In this document: positions 11,100 to 21,890 of the stretch, piece by piece | Layout: each line of letters begins with the position of its first letter | Numbering within the stretch: the first letter of the stretch is position 1 | Source of the DNA: Meandrina meandrites | Taxonomy: Eukaryota > Cnidaria > Anthozoa > Scleractinia > Meandrinidae | Length of the DNA stretch: 64,000 nt | Direction of reading: 5' to 3' | Assembly (NCBI GenBank): GCA_963693305.1 | Contig: OY855903.1 | Span: 36,233,751-36,297,750, forward strand | Made by a program: the position numbers and the translations under genes | The notes under the pieces: model-generated | Seen by the model: the letters and a program-made list of their open reading frames with translations, nothing else | What the model was told of the DNA's origin: nothing | The model's database searches: none

Positions 11100-11820
11100 T
11101 CTTCCTCCTGACCCAACATGTGATCCCTTTGAAGTTACTAAAAATCCTTCTTTTCTCTTCAGTCAAACTTTCCCTTGACTGGCTTTGGTGCAATCCATTG
11201 GATTAGTTTTAAAATAAAAACTTACCCATCAAGGAAGAAGTGAATATCTTTCATGAAAAAGTCTTTAGAATAACTTTTTTTTTACTTTGCCTGAAAACTG
11301 TACTCGCTCTTTGAAATCCTTTTTCAACAGTATACCTTTTTTTCTTGCTTCCAAGAAAGCATAACTCCTTCGCTTCAATGTCCTATTCACTGTCCACAGT
11401 GACAAATGCAATCCCAATTCCGCGCTTGCTTGTAAAGTCTTGTGATAGTGTGCCGTATCGTCCTCTCTTTGCACTCCCTTTGTTAAGTGAGGCCTGCCAC
11501 GTCTCTTGTTCTGAATGCTTTGATTTTTGTACTTTTAACAAGTGATAAATTGTGGCCTGAGATATACAACATGGATGTAAAATTTCCTTTAAAGGTACAT
11601 GTACATCACTTCCTTTGCAAAGGAATTTAACAAAAGCCTTTCCTTCTGCGCAGATTTTGCGTTTAAAAACCATCTTTCTTTTACACACAACAGTGGAATC
11701 ATGCATACCTTTTTTCACAGAGAATAACAGTTGCTGTAGTAACTGGTAAAATTTGCATAAATTCTGTGCACAGTTGCTGTATTTTGTATTAAAACATATT
11801 AGGTAACTGTTATTTTGCAA
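11100..11820 (-). pseudogene. Tc1-like transposase, N-terminal part, decayed
   Basis: In successive frames on the minus strand: a helix-turn-helix (ISQATIYHLLKVQKSKH, near 11560), then TLQASAELGLHLSLWTVNRT and LKRRSYAFLEARKKGILL, which is the second HTH and basic linker of Tc1/Tc3 transposases, then at about 11265-11100 pieces of the catalytic domain start (KDIHFFLDG). Several frameshifts and stops; the DDE motif is not complete. Related to, but separate from, the copy at 16.2-17.7 kb. Confidence 0.6.
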
Positions 11821-13510
11821 CTATTTCCATTTTACCTTAAGTTTATTTTTTTTCCAGCCGTAAAAAGCAACGTTCTTTTGAATACATTTATCAGACAACC
11901 AGTTGCAAAGTTAGTATAGACCTTTAACATTCTAAGGAACTTGATGGCATGTTCCTAATCAGGTTAATGCTCCCCCCCCCCCTCCCCCTCCTCCTCCTCC
12001 TTATCAATGGTGCTAGCTAACCAACACCATTTCTGAAACGCACTTTAACAGATAAGGAAAAGCTGTCTTTTAGAAGGGGTTTCTCAACAATTTTATAACT
12101 GGTTGTAGTTTTTTAGTCTAAACCAAGAAAGAGACTACTTTTTAGGAGACTACTTCAGTAAACCAACGCAATAAACAAGTTAACACAGCAAAATACAACT
12201 GCCAAGTAATGAACAAACAAACAAACCTGAACAAAGCTCAGGGAGCTAGGTTATAACTTTCGGTTTTCTTAAAAAACAAAAGCCTTGTCTTTAATACACA
12301 AAGTAAAACATTCAAAATGTGAAAATAGTGAAGTTGATCCGTTGTTTGATTTCCTCTAAAACTTTTCCATAAACCCGACCACGCTTTTGTTTCTTTATAT
12401 TCTAAAAAAAGACTTTTTCTTGTAGTATTTATTGGTGACTATAATATCAACAAAGTCATCCAGGTGGTCTGGGGGGGGGGGGGGGGGGGGGCAGGTATGG
12501 TAGGAGGGACTGTGACAAAATAATGATGCTTTCACAATTTGCAAAGCTGTCAACTTACGTCTTAGCCAGTAGTTTTTCAATGCCATTGCAGCAGGGTATC
12601 ATTTTCCACGAAATTTGACAGGAAGCTTTAACAGTAAGACACTACCTCTCTGAAACCTCTATTTTCATTTGCCTGCTGTAAACACTTTTACCTCTATTGT
12701 TATTCAGGGATAGGGGCATTGTTATAGCCTGTTATGTATTGTTTTAGGAACCAATGAAATAACCGAGAGGTAGTGGGCGACCCAGCTTTAATAGTGTTTC
12801 AAGTATTGAATACTAGGGAGTTTAAGCAACTACAACAGTCAAGGCAACATCAATTATAAAAATCCCTGACAAAAGTAGTTGCTACACCTTCTATAACGTG
12901 ACAATTCATTGAAATATAGGCAGCAATTGTAGCATTGTTTTTCGGGTTACTCAACATTTTTGGATTTTTTATGTTTCAAGTAAAAAAAAAAACAGCAAGT
13001 GTCGGAAAAATTTTTTGTCTGGTTGTAGTTGCATACAGTATTTGAAAACAGCTCAGAACTAAATCCCTTAAATGTGAAAGCATAATATAAATCCAAAACT
13101 TATGTTAATGTACCATGTAAAATTACAACACAATTTCAATGTTTTCATTGCCATTGTGTACCTTGATTTCACAACAATCATTGTGTGTTGAGAACAAGAA
13201 CTTTTCTGAAGACATTTTCCTCGTATCAAACTCGCCAACTACCCCTCATGTTGTTAGAAACAGAGAGGGGATCAGCTCAACCCTTTGAGGTATCCCCTGA
13301 GAACCTCACCTCCTTTGCAAGTTGTGAGAGCATCATTTAGACCTCATTCAAGAGATGGTAAAAAAAGGTTTGTTAGAAATACCATTTCCCACGATTTTTA
13401 GTGGACAGTTTCATGAATCAAAACAGGAAGTAGGTGAATTTGTTTAACTTCCAATGATAGTTTTTTACATTTATATGTAAAATTGGGATAACCTTTAGTC
13501 AAATCAGGGT
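11821..13510. other. Non-coding stretch with homopolymer tracts
   Basis: No gene recognised. It contains a C-rich/CTC tract at about 11970-12001 and a run of 21 G at 12471-12491. The rest is A+T-rich. Confidence 0.6.
12471..12491 (+). repeat. G21 homopolymer
   Basis: Twenty-one consecutive G, flanked by GGTCT and CAGG. Expected to be length-unstable and able to form G-quadruplexes. Confidence 0.9.
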
Positions 13511-13539
13511 TACCGTATTTATTCACTTATAAGGCGCAC
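13511..13539 (+). repeat. Left terminal inverted repeat of pogo element (with TA)
   Basis: Perfect reverse complement of 15523-15551. Confidence 0.9.
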
Positions 13540-13748
13540 CATTTTTTCCGAGAAAATATACTTGTTCGATCGAAATCTGCCCAAAACTCGGGGTACGTCT
13601 TATAACCGAGTATTTTCGCTCAACAAAATATAACTTTTCCAAATTTCCCGAATAATTAATGCGAAACTGAAATGTGTATGTAAATAAATACCGGTAAATG
13701 AATAAACAAAGACAAACAAGGTTGGTCATGGACTTTATCTGATTTGTT

Positions 13749-13764
13749 GGTTCTAAAAAGAACC
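13749..13764 (-). terminator. Histone-type 3' stem-loop, second, pogo gene
   Basis: GGTTCT-TTTT-AGAACC followed by AACAAATC, five bases after the first hairpin. Same stem, loop TTTT. The doubled arrangement recurs after the Tc1-type gene at 57261-57348. Confidence 0.5.
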
Positions 13765-13769
13765 GAGGT

Positions 13770-13785
13770 GGTTCTGAAAAGAACC
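13770..13785 (-). terminator. Histone-type 3' stem-loop, first, pogo gene
   Basis: On the minus strand: GGTTCT-TTTC-AGAACC followed by ACC, 28 bases after the transposase stop. Six-base-pair stem, four-base loop TTTC and ACC flank are those of the metazoan histone mRNA hairpin (GGCTCT-TTTC-AGAGCC-ACC), with the C-G pair at position 3 replaced by a compensated T-A pair. Role inferred. Confidence 0.6.
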
Positions 13786-13813
13786 GTTTATTTGAAAGCT
13801 CGGCTGAGCTCAG

Positions 13814-14310
13814 CTACTCGTCGTCCTCGGCTTCGCTGTCCGTCTCGAACTTGTTGTCGACTAGCTCTTCTGCGTCTTCTGCGTCTTCTCCCTCGTCTTC
13901 CCAAACCGCATCATCTTCAGTTCCATCGAGAGCATTGTTGATGCCACAGGACTTGAATGATCTTACTATCAAATCAACTGGGATCTCGCTCCATGCTCGA
14001 TCGATCCAACGCAACACCATCTCTTTACTGGGCGCTCGCTTCTTTCCGGAAGGCGTGTAGGTAAACGGGCCGTTAACCATCCAGGCTTCGTACTGCGCTC
14101 GGACCTTTGCTTTGAATGGCTTGTTTATGCATTTATCCAGGGGCTGGAGAACAGGAGTTAGGCCACCGGGAATTACGGCAACATCGACGTTTCGTCTTTC
14201 AAGGAGAGCTTTAACTCCATCCGTTAAATGGGCACGGAAGGAATCCCAAACGAGAAGTCCTCGATGATCGGGCGTAAATCGAAGATTCTTCCGAATCCAC
14301 TCCTTGGTTC
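13814..14310 (-). CDS. pogo transposase exon 2: C-terminal half of DDE_1 nuclease
   Basis: Begins after acceptor TTATAG (14312-14311) with TKEWIRKNLRFTPDHRG. LLVWDSFRAH gives the second catalytic Asp and PVLQPLDKCINKPFK the third acidic residue of the DDE_1 fold; WIDRAWSEIP and an acidic tail (many D/E, residues EDEGEDAEDAEE) follow, ending at 13814. The first catalytic Asp and the region before it are absent, so the nuclease is not functional. With exon 1 it would make a DNA-binding protein with a dead nuclease half, which could repress relatives (inference). Two histone-like hairpins follow the stop. Confidence 0.8.
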
Positions 14311-14849
14311 CTATAAGTTAGAAGAAGAGAAAACTCTGATAAGACTACAGTTAAAGACATGACTTTCTTACGAGTGTTACAAAGTGAGTGTTAAACGTAA
14401 ACAAAGCCGATCGAGGTGAAACGAAGCTACAGCACGCGCTTGAAATTATTGACTTTATAACAAATTTAACAAACTACAAATGCTAAGAAAAACAATTCCG
14501 ATAAGACTACAGCGAAAAATAGACTTTTTTAGCACTGGTACAGTGCTGTTACAGCAAACAAATTCGTAAACAAAGCCGAGGTGATTTCAGCAAAGAGCGA
14601 ACGTGCTGAAAAGCACGTGCTTGAAATGATTGACGTAAGAAACAATCAAACAAATTCCTAACCTCGCTCCCACGAAGTCAGGCAATCTAGACTACAAATC
14701 ATTCTAAGAAATTGTCACGGCCGCTATTAGATACTGTGAAAATGATTAGGGAAAAAGAACTAACCTTCTTCGTCCATCCTTATAAACAACTTGAAGTGGT
14801 AATGTAAACAGTGCAGTTATCAATGTTATTTTAAGTGAACAATTTTTAC
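14311..14849 (-). other. Intron/deletion junction of the pogo gene
   Basis: 539 bp with consensus GT donor and a pyrimidine-rich TTATAG acceptor. No central transposase exon is readable in it on the minus strand. Confidence 0.6.
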
Positions 14850-15117
14850 CTTGGCTTCTTTGATCGCTGAACCAGTCAACTAACTGCTGATCAACTTCTG
14901 GATCTTTTGGCCGGTAGCGACCCATCGAGGCACATTTGGCAGTCATCTTCAACTCGCCGGAGAACAAGACATGCTGTTGATTTCTCCATTTACGGACCAT
15001 CGATTCCGATATGCCGTATTCGCGAGCAATTTCACGATTGTTGTTCACGGCTTCCGCTTCTGCTACGATCTTCAACTTGAAGTTTAGATCATAGGAATGA
15101 CGACGAGTGCTTGGCAT
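14850..15117 (-). CDS. pogo transposase exon 1: HTH DNA-binding domain
   Basis: Starts at 15117 with MPSTRRHSYDLNFKLKI; residues about 5-50 form a psq/Brinker-type helix-turn-helix (AREYGISESMVRKWRNQQ). Residues about 60-89 (RYRPKDPEVDQQLVDWFSDQ) start the CENP-B-type second HTH domain, which is cut short. The exon ends at 14850 with donor G then GTAAAA. Joined to the acceptor at 14311 the frame is kept exactly (phase 1 to phase 1), giving a predicted 254-residue protein. The family normally has a second HTH and a full catalytic core here, so about 150 or more residues are lost by internal deletion. Confidence 0.8.
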
Positions 15118-15522
15118 AATTACTGAAAATTTACGGTACGCTGAACGAATGATCGAGGATTAAGATGAGTTTTGCAACTGATGAATGAAAGATCTGTCAG
15201 ATGAGTGTTGTTTATAAACGTAAAAACGGATCAATTAGTATTCATAACTTAAGACACTGTTTCCTAAGAAGGACGACTTGAGTGAATTAAAAAGTGTGAC
15301 TTTTATGTTATTGTCTATGTGTGACTTTTTCGCTTTTGTTTTGAGAATGAAAGCACCGTAATTAGTAGCTTTTGGAAGTAAATTGTTGTAAGTACAGCGA
15401 ACGTGGTCAACAAATTTTCTGTAATTCTGGGTGCGTCTTGTAACAGGGTATTTAGGTGAAATTTTCATTTTGCTTACTTGTCAAAATCATCTTCGGAAGT
15501 TTAGGGTGCGTCTTATAACCGA

Positions 15523-15551
15523 GTGCGCCTTATAAGTGAATAAATACGGTA
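15523..15551 (-). repeat. Right terminal inverted repeat of pogo element (with TA)
   Basis: Perfect reverse complement of 13511-13539; a related GTGCGTCTTATAACCGAG word adjoins it. Confidence 0.9.
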
Positions 15552-16265
15552 AATAAAAAATTACTTTTTTTATCTGTCATTCAGTGATTAATATTAGGAT
15601 GTGTGTTGGCATGTACAAAACATAAGGAACAAACACAAGACAACATTTGTTGTAAAGAATGAGACAAACAAGAGAATTTGGTATACAGTATAATAACACA
15701 ATACCTTATTGTGAAGTGAATAACATTGCTTTATTGTAGAGTGAAACATATGACCCTACCTTGACTGCGAGGAGGTTAAAAAAATCACTTTATTGCTTGC
15801 CACTGCAATAGCAACTGAATTTTCAGGCAGTCCATAGTAACTGGCATTCTTGTCCGATCATGCTAATACAAATTATTGTTTTTTCCTTTGACAGGTGCCA
15901 AGTTAACCAATATTATTTCTCTATTGACTTAAAACTGTACTAAACTGACACAACAGAAATGACTTCTGTCTCATTTTATTAACACCAAAATGGGCCTTTT
16001 CACTGGATAATGTAACATTGTAGAAAATAAAATGGGGCAAACATTGGATGAAATACACCTTTTGCATAAAAAAACTCTTGAACAACAAAACTACCTGGGA
16101 CTAGCATAATTAGGATTACTTGTAAAAGCCAATGTCAATTTGTATTTAAACCCTGGAGTGCAACTTACACTAAATACAGAATATATTAAATGAAGTCAAC
16201 CAAAGACATTTCTGGATGCATTGATCTTCTGGAGCCAAGTTGCTTATCTTCTAGAATGCCTTCAA
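15552..16265. other. No recognisable gene
   Basis: A+T-rich sequence between the pogo element and the Tc1 pseudogene. Confidence 0.5.
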
Positions 16266-16938
16266 TTTATCAATGTCGTTTTCTTGTAGGTACCTTTGGT
16301 CAAGGAGACCTTGTGCCACAACCTTAAGGAAATAACTTTTGTTCTTTTTAGTCATATGTTTGAGGCCAAGGACCTTGACTGCAGTTGGTTACGAGGTACA
16401 TCAGACACCCATATAGAATTGAAGGCCACACAAATGATTATCTGGGCTGTAGTTTGGGACAGACCTAAAGTGTAGAACAGAAATCTCAATCAAATAACAC
16501 CGAAGACCAATTCAGGTGGACTACTGTCACCATAGAAAGTTCTATAAAGAAGGCAGGTTTTAAAAGTCATATTGAATACTCTGTTTTCTGAGAGAACTGC
16601 TTCACAAGTTGAAAAATGTTCTCTTTTGGGTTTAGGTGGAGTGAACGTGGCGAATTTCATGAAACCCTGCTTCAATCTCTTCAAAGGCCAATTTAGCTGC
16701 TAGGCTGGTTTGGGATGGATCATTGTCCATAACTAATAACCATTGTCTCTTTGTTTTAGGACCAGCTTCTGCGAAAGTCCTATTGAATTGCTCTCTGACA
16801 AACTGTGAAAAGTGACCTGTGATTTTGTAGTAGGAAACTTTCAAACCCTTGCCATATGGCTATTGTCACTGTAATTTGTAACCTTTCATCAGCCAAATCT
16901 TTTGAACCCGCAGCAGTAGCTTGTACTCTTTCATTCCT
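16266..16938. repeat. 673-bp tandem duplication, copy 1
   Basis: Almost identical to 16939-17611 (I see about three substitutions). The unit starts TTTATCAATGTC and carries the C-terminal half of a Tc1-like transposase on the minus strand. The near identity shows a recent event within an older pseudogene. Confidence 0.9.
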
Positions 16939-17611
16939 TTTATCAATGTCATTTTCTTGTAGGTACCTTTGGTCAAGGAGACCTTGTGCCACAACCTTAA
17001 GGAAATAACTTTTGTTCTTTTTAGTCATATGTTTGAGGCCAAGGACCTTGACTGCAGTTGGTTACGAGGTACATCAGACACCCATATAGAATTGAAGGCC
17101 ACACAAATGATTATCTGGGTTGTAGTTTGGGAAAGACCTAAAGTGTAGAACAGAAATCTCAATCAAATAACACCGAAGACCAATTCAGGTGGACTACTGT
17201 CACCATAGAAAGTTCTATAAAGAAGGCAGGTTTTAAAAGTCATATTGAATACTCTGTTTTCTGAGAGAACTGCTTCACAAGTTGAAAAATGTTCTCTTTT
17301 GGGTTTAGGTGGAGTGAACGTGGCGAATTTCATGAAACCCTGCTTCAATCTCTTCAAAGGCCAATTTAGCTGCTAGGCTGGTTTGGGATGGATCATTGTC
17401 CATAACTAATAACCATTGTCTCTTTGTTTTAGGACCAGCTTCTGCGAAAGTCCTATTGAATTGCTCTCTGACAAACTGTGAAAAGTGACCTGTGATTTTG
17501 TAGTAGGAAACTTTCAAACCCTTGCCATATGGCTATTGTCACTGTAATTTGTAACCTTTCATCAGCCAAATCTTTTGAACCCGCAGCAGTAGCTTGTACT
17601 CTTTCATTCCT
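16939..17611. repeat. 673-bp tandem duplication, copy 2
   Basis: Second copy; ends at CATTCCTTT, after which the original pseudogene continues to about 17720. Confidence 0.9.
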
Positions 17612-17720
17612 TTTTCTCCATACTGAGGGGGTTATACTTGTGCACGAATGATACGTAATCCAAATGAAAAGAATTTTTTTCCAGAATTCATCATTGCTGG
17701 AAATTTTTTGTTTCATGGTA

Positions 17721-18468
17721 CATCCAAATTGTAAGGGTAACTTTTTGTCCTTTTTAGTAAGTACCCCCTTCCTCCTACAGTAGCTGAGAAGTAAGCGTAC
17801 CCCGACTGATTCAGATAATGGAATATGCCCTTCTACTTGATTGTGAAAAACTAAGTTCGCTCTCTTTGACTTAACTCTTTACTGTCATGTGCACATTATT
17901 CTTTCGACAAGTTTTTATGTTTTCAGTATCCTTATATTGCGTGTGTTCACTTTGTTGGGTCGGCCATGTTTCTGCTTACTGCCTCTGTTATTTGAAGGAC
18001 ACTTAGAAACCTCATTGCTGCATATGTTCTGAACAGTTGATATTGTGATGCCACCTTTTCTAGTGGTAGGTATGTAGGAATATTAACCGTAGTTATGTAA
18101 ATGGCAGGCTAAAGCCCTTGTTCTTGCTAATATCTGTTTGTTGAATACTGTAACAGGAGGTGAATTATCTTTAATAACTCTCAAACAACAACAGCGATTC
18201 AGCGACACTACAAAACCCAAACAATATGGCCGACGACTCTACAACACGTGTTCTCTTCCCCAAGAGACTGGGGAGCACTTAGTTTAGTATCCTAGCAACG
18301 TTACAATACCATTGGTAAGGATGTTTCTTCTTGAAAAGATGCATAAACTTGGGATGTTTAATACACCCTATTCATAAATGGCGGCTGCGTGGAATGGCCT
18401 GGTTCCGAACACATGAAAGCGAGGCTTGGTAGGCCACGCATAACAACGCATCACAGCTCACAACAAAA
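17721..18468. other. Upstream region of the SAP-like gene
   Basis: No gene recognised. It probably contains the promoter of the plus-strand gene starting at 18469, but I see no clear TATA box or other defined site. Confidence 0.4.
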
Positions 18469-18825
18469 ATGGCTTCTTCTAGTCGAGATTATGACACAGT
18501 CATCCTCACTGAAGACGATATTCCCGGAGCTCCTCAAGCTGGAAGAAACCCTGCTTCACTAAAGAATGAAGAACTCAGGTTTTGGCTGCGATGTCGAGGC
18601 GATTCGCTGAAGGGACTTAAGACGAAGGCACAGCTCATAAAGCGGTAAGCATCAAAACAATGAAACCTCGAAGCACATGCTCGCATCTTTGTGATTTGTC
18701 CCACGAAATTTTGTGTCCGTAGTATTTAGAATTCTCTCTTTTTTTGCAGAGTTGACGAGTATATTAAAAATGGAAGGGATAAGATGGTGATCGATCTCGA
18801 TCCTGATGAAATATACACAAAATGA
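18469..18825 (+). CDS. Small SAP-like domain protein, two exons (18469-18644, 18750-18825)
   Basis: ATG at 18469 in a good context (ACAAAAATGG). Exon 1 ends AAGCG at 18644 with donor GTAAGC; exon 2 begins at 18750 after CTTTTTTTGCAG. Splicing joins CG to A and keeps the frame to TGA at 18823, giving 83 residues. Residues about 24-60 (PASLKNEELRFWLRCRGDS, then GLKTKAQLIKRVDEYI) have the helix-extended-helix spacing and GLKTK-L motif of a SAP domain, which binds DNA or chromatin. Larger anthozoan proteins, some with a SWIM zinc finger, start this way as I recall; this one stops soon after the domain (DEIYTK). It is intact in a region of wrecked elements, so it is either a host gene or a live transposon-borne one. 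Confidence 0.65.
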
Positions 18826-19644
18826 ATGCAATACTTAAACAATCCCAAATCATGAGAATAAAAAGGATTGATTACCAAAGACAAATAATTATTGTTTTGG
18901 TGTTTCGAAAAACCTTTCAGAGGTACATGTACAACTAAACAACATGATGTACAGTTGTGTGCGAAACCAAATGAGGGATTTGGTATTGATATTGGAGCTT
19001 TAAAAGAGTTGCAGTAAATATATACATTACCAAATATGATCAGGTATAATGTGAAATCATTTTTTAAAATAGTGATCAGCACCTTATTTTTTTTTCAATT
19101 TTCATAGTGTGCAATGTGGAAATGACAAATGTGAAAAATTGACATACATGTTTGCATGATTGGCTGCAAAAACAGAATACATGTAGTTACAAGTTCCAGT
19201 CAGCACAAGATTTTTTTCTCATTATAATCAGTTTGTAAATATTCACAAAAGGTAGAATATTAAGTCACAAAAGGTGATTCAGATGCAGGACATTTAAATC
19301 AAATGTAAAAAAGTCTTTATTTATAAAGTAGGCCAGCTCAAGATCTACATGTGGGCATGTGTTTTGTTATTAGATGTTTATATTCCTTCCATTTACATGA
19401 TTAGATCAAAATGTCCTGCCTCTGGCCACAGCTAAACAAAGATGGGGATATACATTGTTAGTGGTGGCATTTAGTAAGGAAACAGTCACTCAGGGCTGAT
19501 TCAAGTTAAAAAAATATTATTATGCTGATTTTGTACAATATTGTGCTACAATATTATTTTTTTCACTGGATTTGAAATAATCATTTTATATACATACAAC
19601 CCTATGACCTGCCTGCTTGTCACTATGTGTGAACTCAAGATTAA
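18826..19644. other. No recognisable gene
   Basis: A minus-strand frame at 18726-19082 is hydrophobic and overlaps the second exon of the SAP-like gene; I take it as chance. The rest is A+T-rich. Confidence 0.5.
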
Positions 19645-20160
19645 TTAAGCACTAATAATGGGATCCTGCATGTTGCACAACATGGCACACACAGACCACA
19701 TTTGAATCACTACCCCAAAAAGGCTCAATGGAATAACCCCCTCAAAAATAAGAAAATTCTTCACCTTATTTATTGCCCTTTCCACATGGATTCTTAAGCT
19801 AGCAATTTCTTGTGTTGCAATCACATCTTCAGCTGGCATCTGATCAGACCTTCCCAGAAAGGGAGGGATGTTCAAGGAAACACCAAGGGGTGTCAGCCAT
19901 TACAGAGTCCCCATTTGAAAAGGGAAGGTTCAAGAAGCCACTTTGCTCTACTATTTCCCTGTCAGATATACTGCCAGTATAGAGTTGGCCAATAAATGTT
20001 AAGAACCCTTTAGGTGAAATTCCCACTAATGCCTTTAAAGTGGTATGGTGTTTATACGAGCTAAACAATTCACTATTTAATAGAAGGCTGCTAGGCATTT
20101 CACAGTGGATCTCTGTACAGTCAATGATGACCCTTGTGGTTGGATACTTTGCCTTAAGAG
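19645..20160 (-). pseudogene. DDE_4-type transposase C-terminal exon (PIF/Harbinger-like), frameshifted
   Basis: Minus strand from about 20155: YPTTRVIIDCTEIHCEMPSS (first Asp in IIDCTEI), SELFSSYKHHTTLKALVGIS, then QLYTGSISDREIVEQSGF (second Asp in SDRE). A frameshift or small deletion near 19850 follows SVMAD, after which NIPPFLGRSDQMPAEDVIA and ASLRIHVERAINKVKNFL supply the final Glu, ending at 19645. All three acidic residues survive. Upstream of 20155 the coding text stops, so the N-terminal part is missing. In anthozoans this nuclease is often encoded with a THAP domain; a THAP exon occurs at 48983-49336 in another copy. Confidence 0.75.
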
Positions 20161-21410
20161 GCTATGACTGAGAATTTCGAGAGTTGCTGGACAGGCTCGA
20201 AAAATCGAAAATCCTGATACTTTGTCTGAAGAACACCTATGGAGGACTATATTCGAAAATATTATTATTATCTTCTAGGAATTTATAGTTTTTGAGAAAT
20301 TCGGAAAAACGGATTTCGCCTCATTAAATATGCAAAAAATATGAGTAAAATTAGCAAAGTTCTCAATATTTTGATTGAAGCAGTTTGCAATGTTATGAAA
20401 CAAAATTAACTTAGAATAGCAGCTTTACCTTTCCTCTTTCAAGCAATGGGAACTTTTTATTTTTTTTACACTTGTGAGGGTACCGCCGCCATTTGAAAAA
20501 CTGCTATACCGAGCACTTAGGAAAACAGCAAAAATTGAGAAACTTTAGAGGCTCAAAATGCATCTTGGTATGTCCGATATCAAGTCGAAATGAACATTGT
20601 GCAAAAGTATGGTGTCTTAACTGTGATAATATGAAATAAAAAATCTGGGCAGTTGAGATTCACACTGACAAGAAACACAAGTTCACGGTGTACTTTTGTC
20701 TAATTTGCATAATGCTAATTTTCAAAGAAGTCTTCTGCTGAGCGATCTAGTCTGCTTTATTCCAATTTGCAGGCTACGATTTGTAGAAAATACACAAACA
20801 CGAGTTTAAACATGTTTTTACTGTGTTGATATATCAATGTTGTTTTGTGCTTACAAACAGTTTACTTGAAAGCAAAGGGAAAAATCACAAGTCAGATCTA
20901 CAATAGTCGCAATTGCGTGACCTGCGTCACGTTATATAATTTTGTTTACTTTGCAACAAGAATATAAACTAGCCTGTTGAGGATCTGAAACTTTTTTTAT
21001 TCTGATAACAATTCAAGTAACTAAGTTGCAATTTTTGGTTTACTTGTATTACGTTTGTCAAACATGGAAGACATGCGGTATGTCTTCTGACGTACACGTA
21101 TTTTGGTAAGCTAAGCTTTCATGTTATTGGTCTTATTGCCACACACCAACAGAAATTTTTGAAGTTCTGTCTGCTCATTAAAACAGCCTAAATAATGCAG
21201 ACCGTGAAAATGCAGACACTGCTGAAAAGGACGCTTATAATAAAAGAAAAAACCTTAAACATGTATGAAAGATGTACCAACATTTCTCGAAGCGTATATC
21301 TCGAAGCTTGCTTGGAAAAAAAAATTATATAATTACATCTTTTAAACTTTAGTTCAGTTCAGTCCATAGTGCAATTGTCTTCCTGCAGGGTATGGAGAGG
21401 CGTATCTAAT
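20161..21410. other. No recognisable gene
   Basis: A+T-rich sequence on both strands without long frames or clear repeats. Confidence 0.5.
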
Positions 21411-21890
21411 TTGTACTGCTATTGCATCTTTTCACAAGATCTTCCAGAAGAGAGATGTAGGGGGCTTTTTCCCTCTGATCATGTGGCAGTGAGATGTTTA
21501 AGTTTTCGCACATAAGTTTCAAGACACAAAGTTTGAGATTTCCAAGGGTCTTGTCTTTGACCATTGAACAAATGTCATACTGGTCGTAGCTTATTGGGTG
21601 CTGCAAATACAATGCAGCCATTACAGAAGTTTTGTTCATCTTCCATGGCAAGTATATCTTGGTCGCTTAGAGTTTCTTCTGGAGTGGTTGGCTGCTTTAT
21701 TTTGGCCCCCATTCCAGAGGAAAATGAAGCTTCCTGTTGAGCTGTTAGGAATTCGGATACTGTGAACAGACCCTCTCCATTGGAACCTCTGGCTCTTCGC
21801 ATTTTTTTCACATAGGTTCTGCAATTTCCATTATAGCAATTTCCAATTTCCTTGAATAAACATCGCTTTTGTTTTTAACATATGAAGCAA
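21411..21890 (-). pseudogene. C-terminal fragment of a cysteine-rich repeat-borne protein
   Basis: The minus strand shows KRCLFKEIGNCYNGNCRTYV (CXC-like cysteines), then FTVSEFLTAQQEASFSSGMG and LSDQDILAMEDEQNF, a frameshift near 21630, and YDQYDICSMVKDKTLGNLKL with LCVLKLMCENLNISLP and KAPYISLLEDLVKRC to the stop at 21409. The end resembles a SAP-like helix pair. I recall multicopy anthozoan proteins with this ending, role unknown. Broken by at least one frameshift. Confidence 0.4.

Larger units (their letters stand above)
13513..15549 (-). mobile_element. pogo/Tigger-type DNA transposon, internally deleted
   Basis: Ends are perfect inverted repeats of 29 bp including the TA duplication (13511-13539 and 15523-15551, starting TACCGTATTTATTCACTT). 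Subterminal copies of CTTATAACCGAG lie inside both ends (about 13600 and 15512). It carries one minus-strand gene in two exons encoding a CENP-B/Brinker-like DNA-binding domain and the C-terminal half of a DDE_1 nuclease. The central part with the first catalytic Asp is missing, so this copy cannot transpose by itself but could be mobilised. Confidence 0.9.
16260..17720 (-). pseudogene. Tc1-like transposase, catalytic half, duplicated and broken
   Basis: Reading the minus strand from 17716: EFWKKILFIW... and VWRKRNERVQATAAGSKDLA, then IAIWQG, FNRTFAEAGPKTKRQ, LLVMDNDPSQTS (second catalytic Asp) and ELKQGFMK-like text. Every piece from NERVQATAAGSKD onward occurs twice because of the 673-bp duplication. 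Frameshifts separate the pieces, and the E of the DDE motif is not readable in frame. It is the same transposase group as the N-terminal relic at 11.1-11.8 kb. Confidence 0.65.

Noticed and set aside
13744..13941. Plus-strand Leu/Arg-rich frames over the pogo gene
   Set aside because: Shadow of the acidic tail of the transposase on the other strand.
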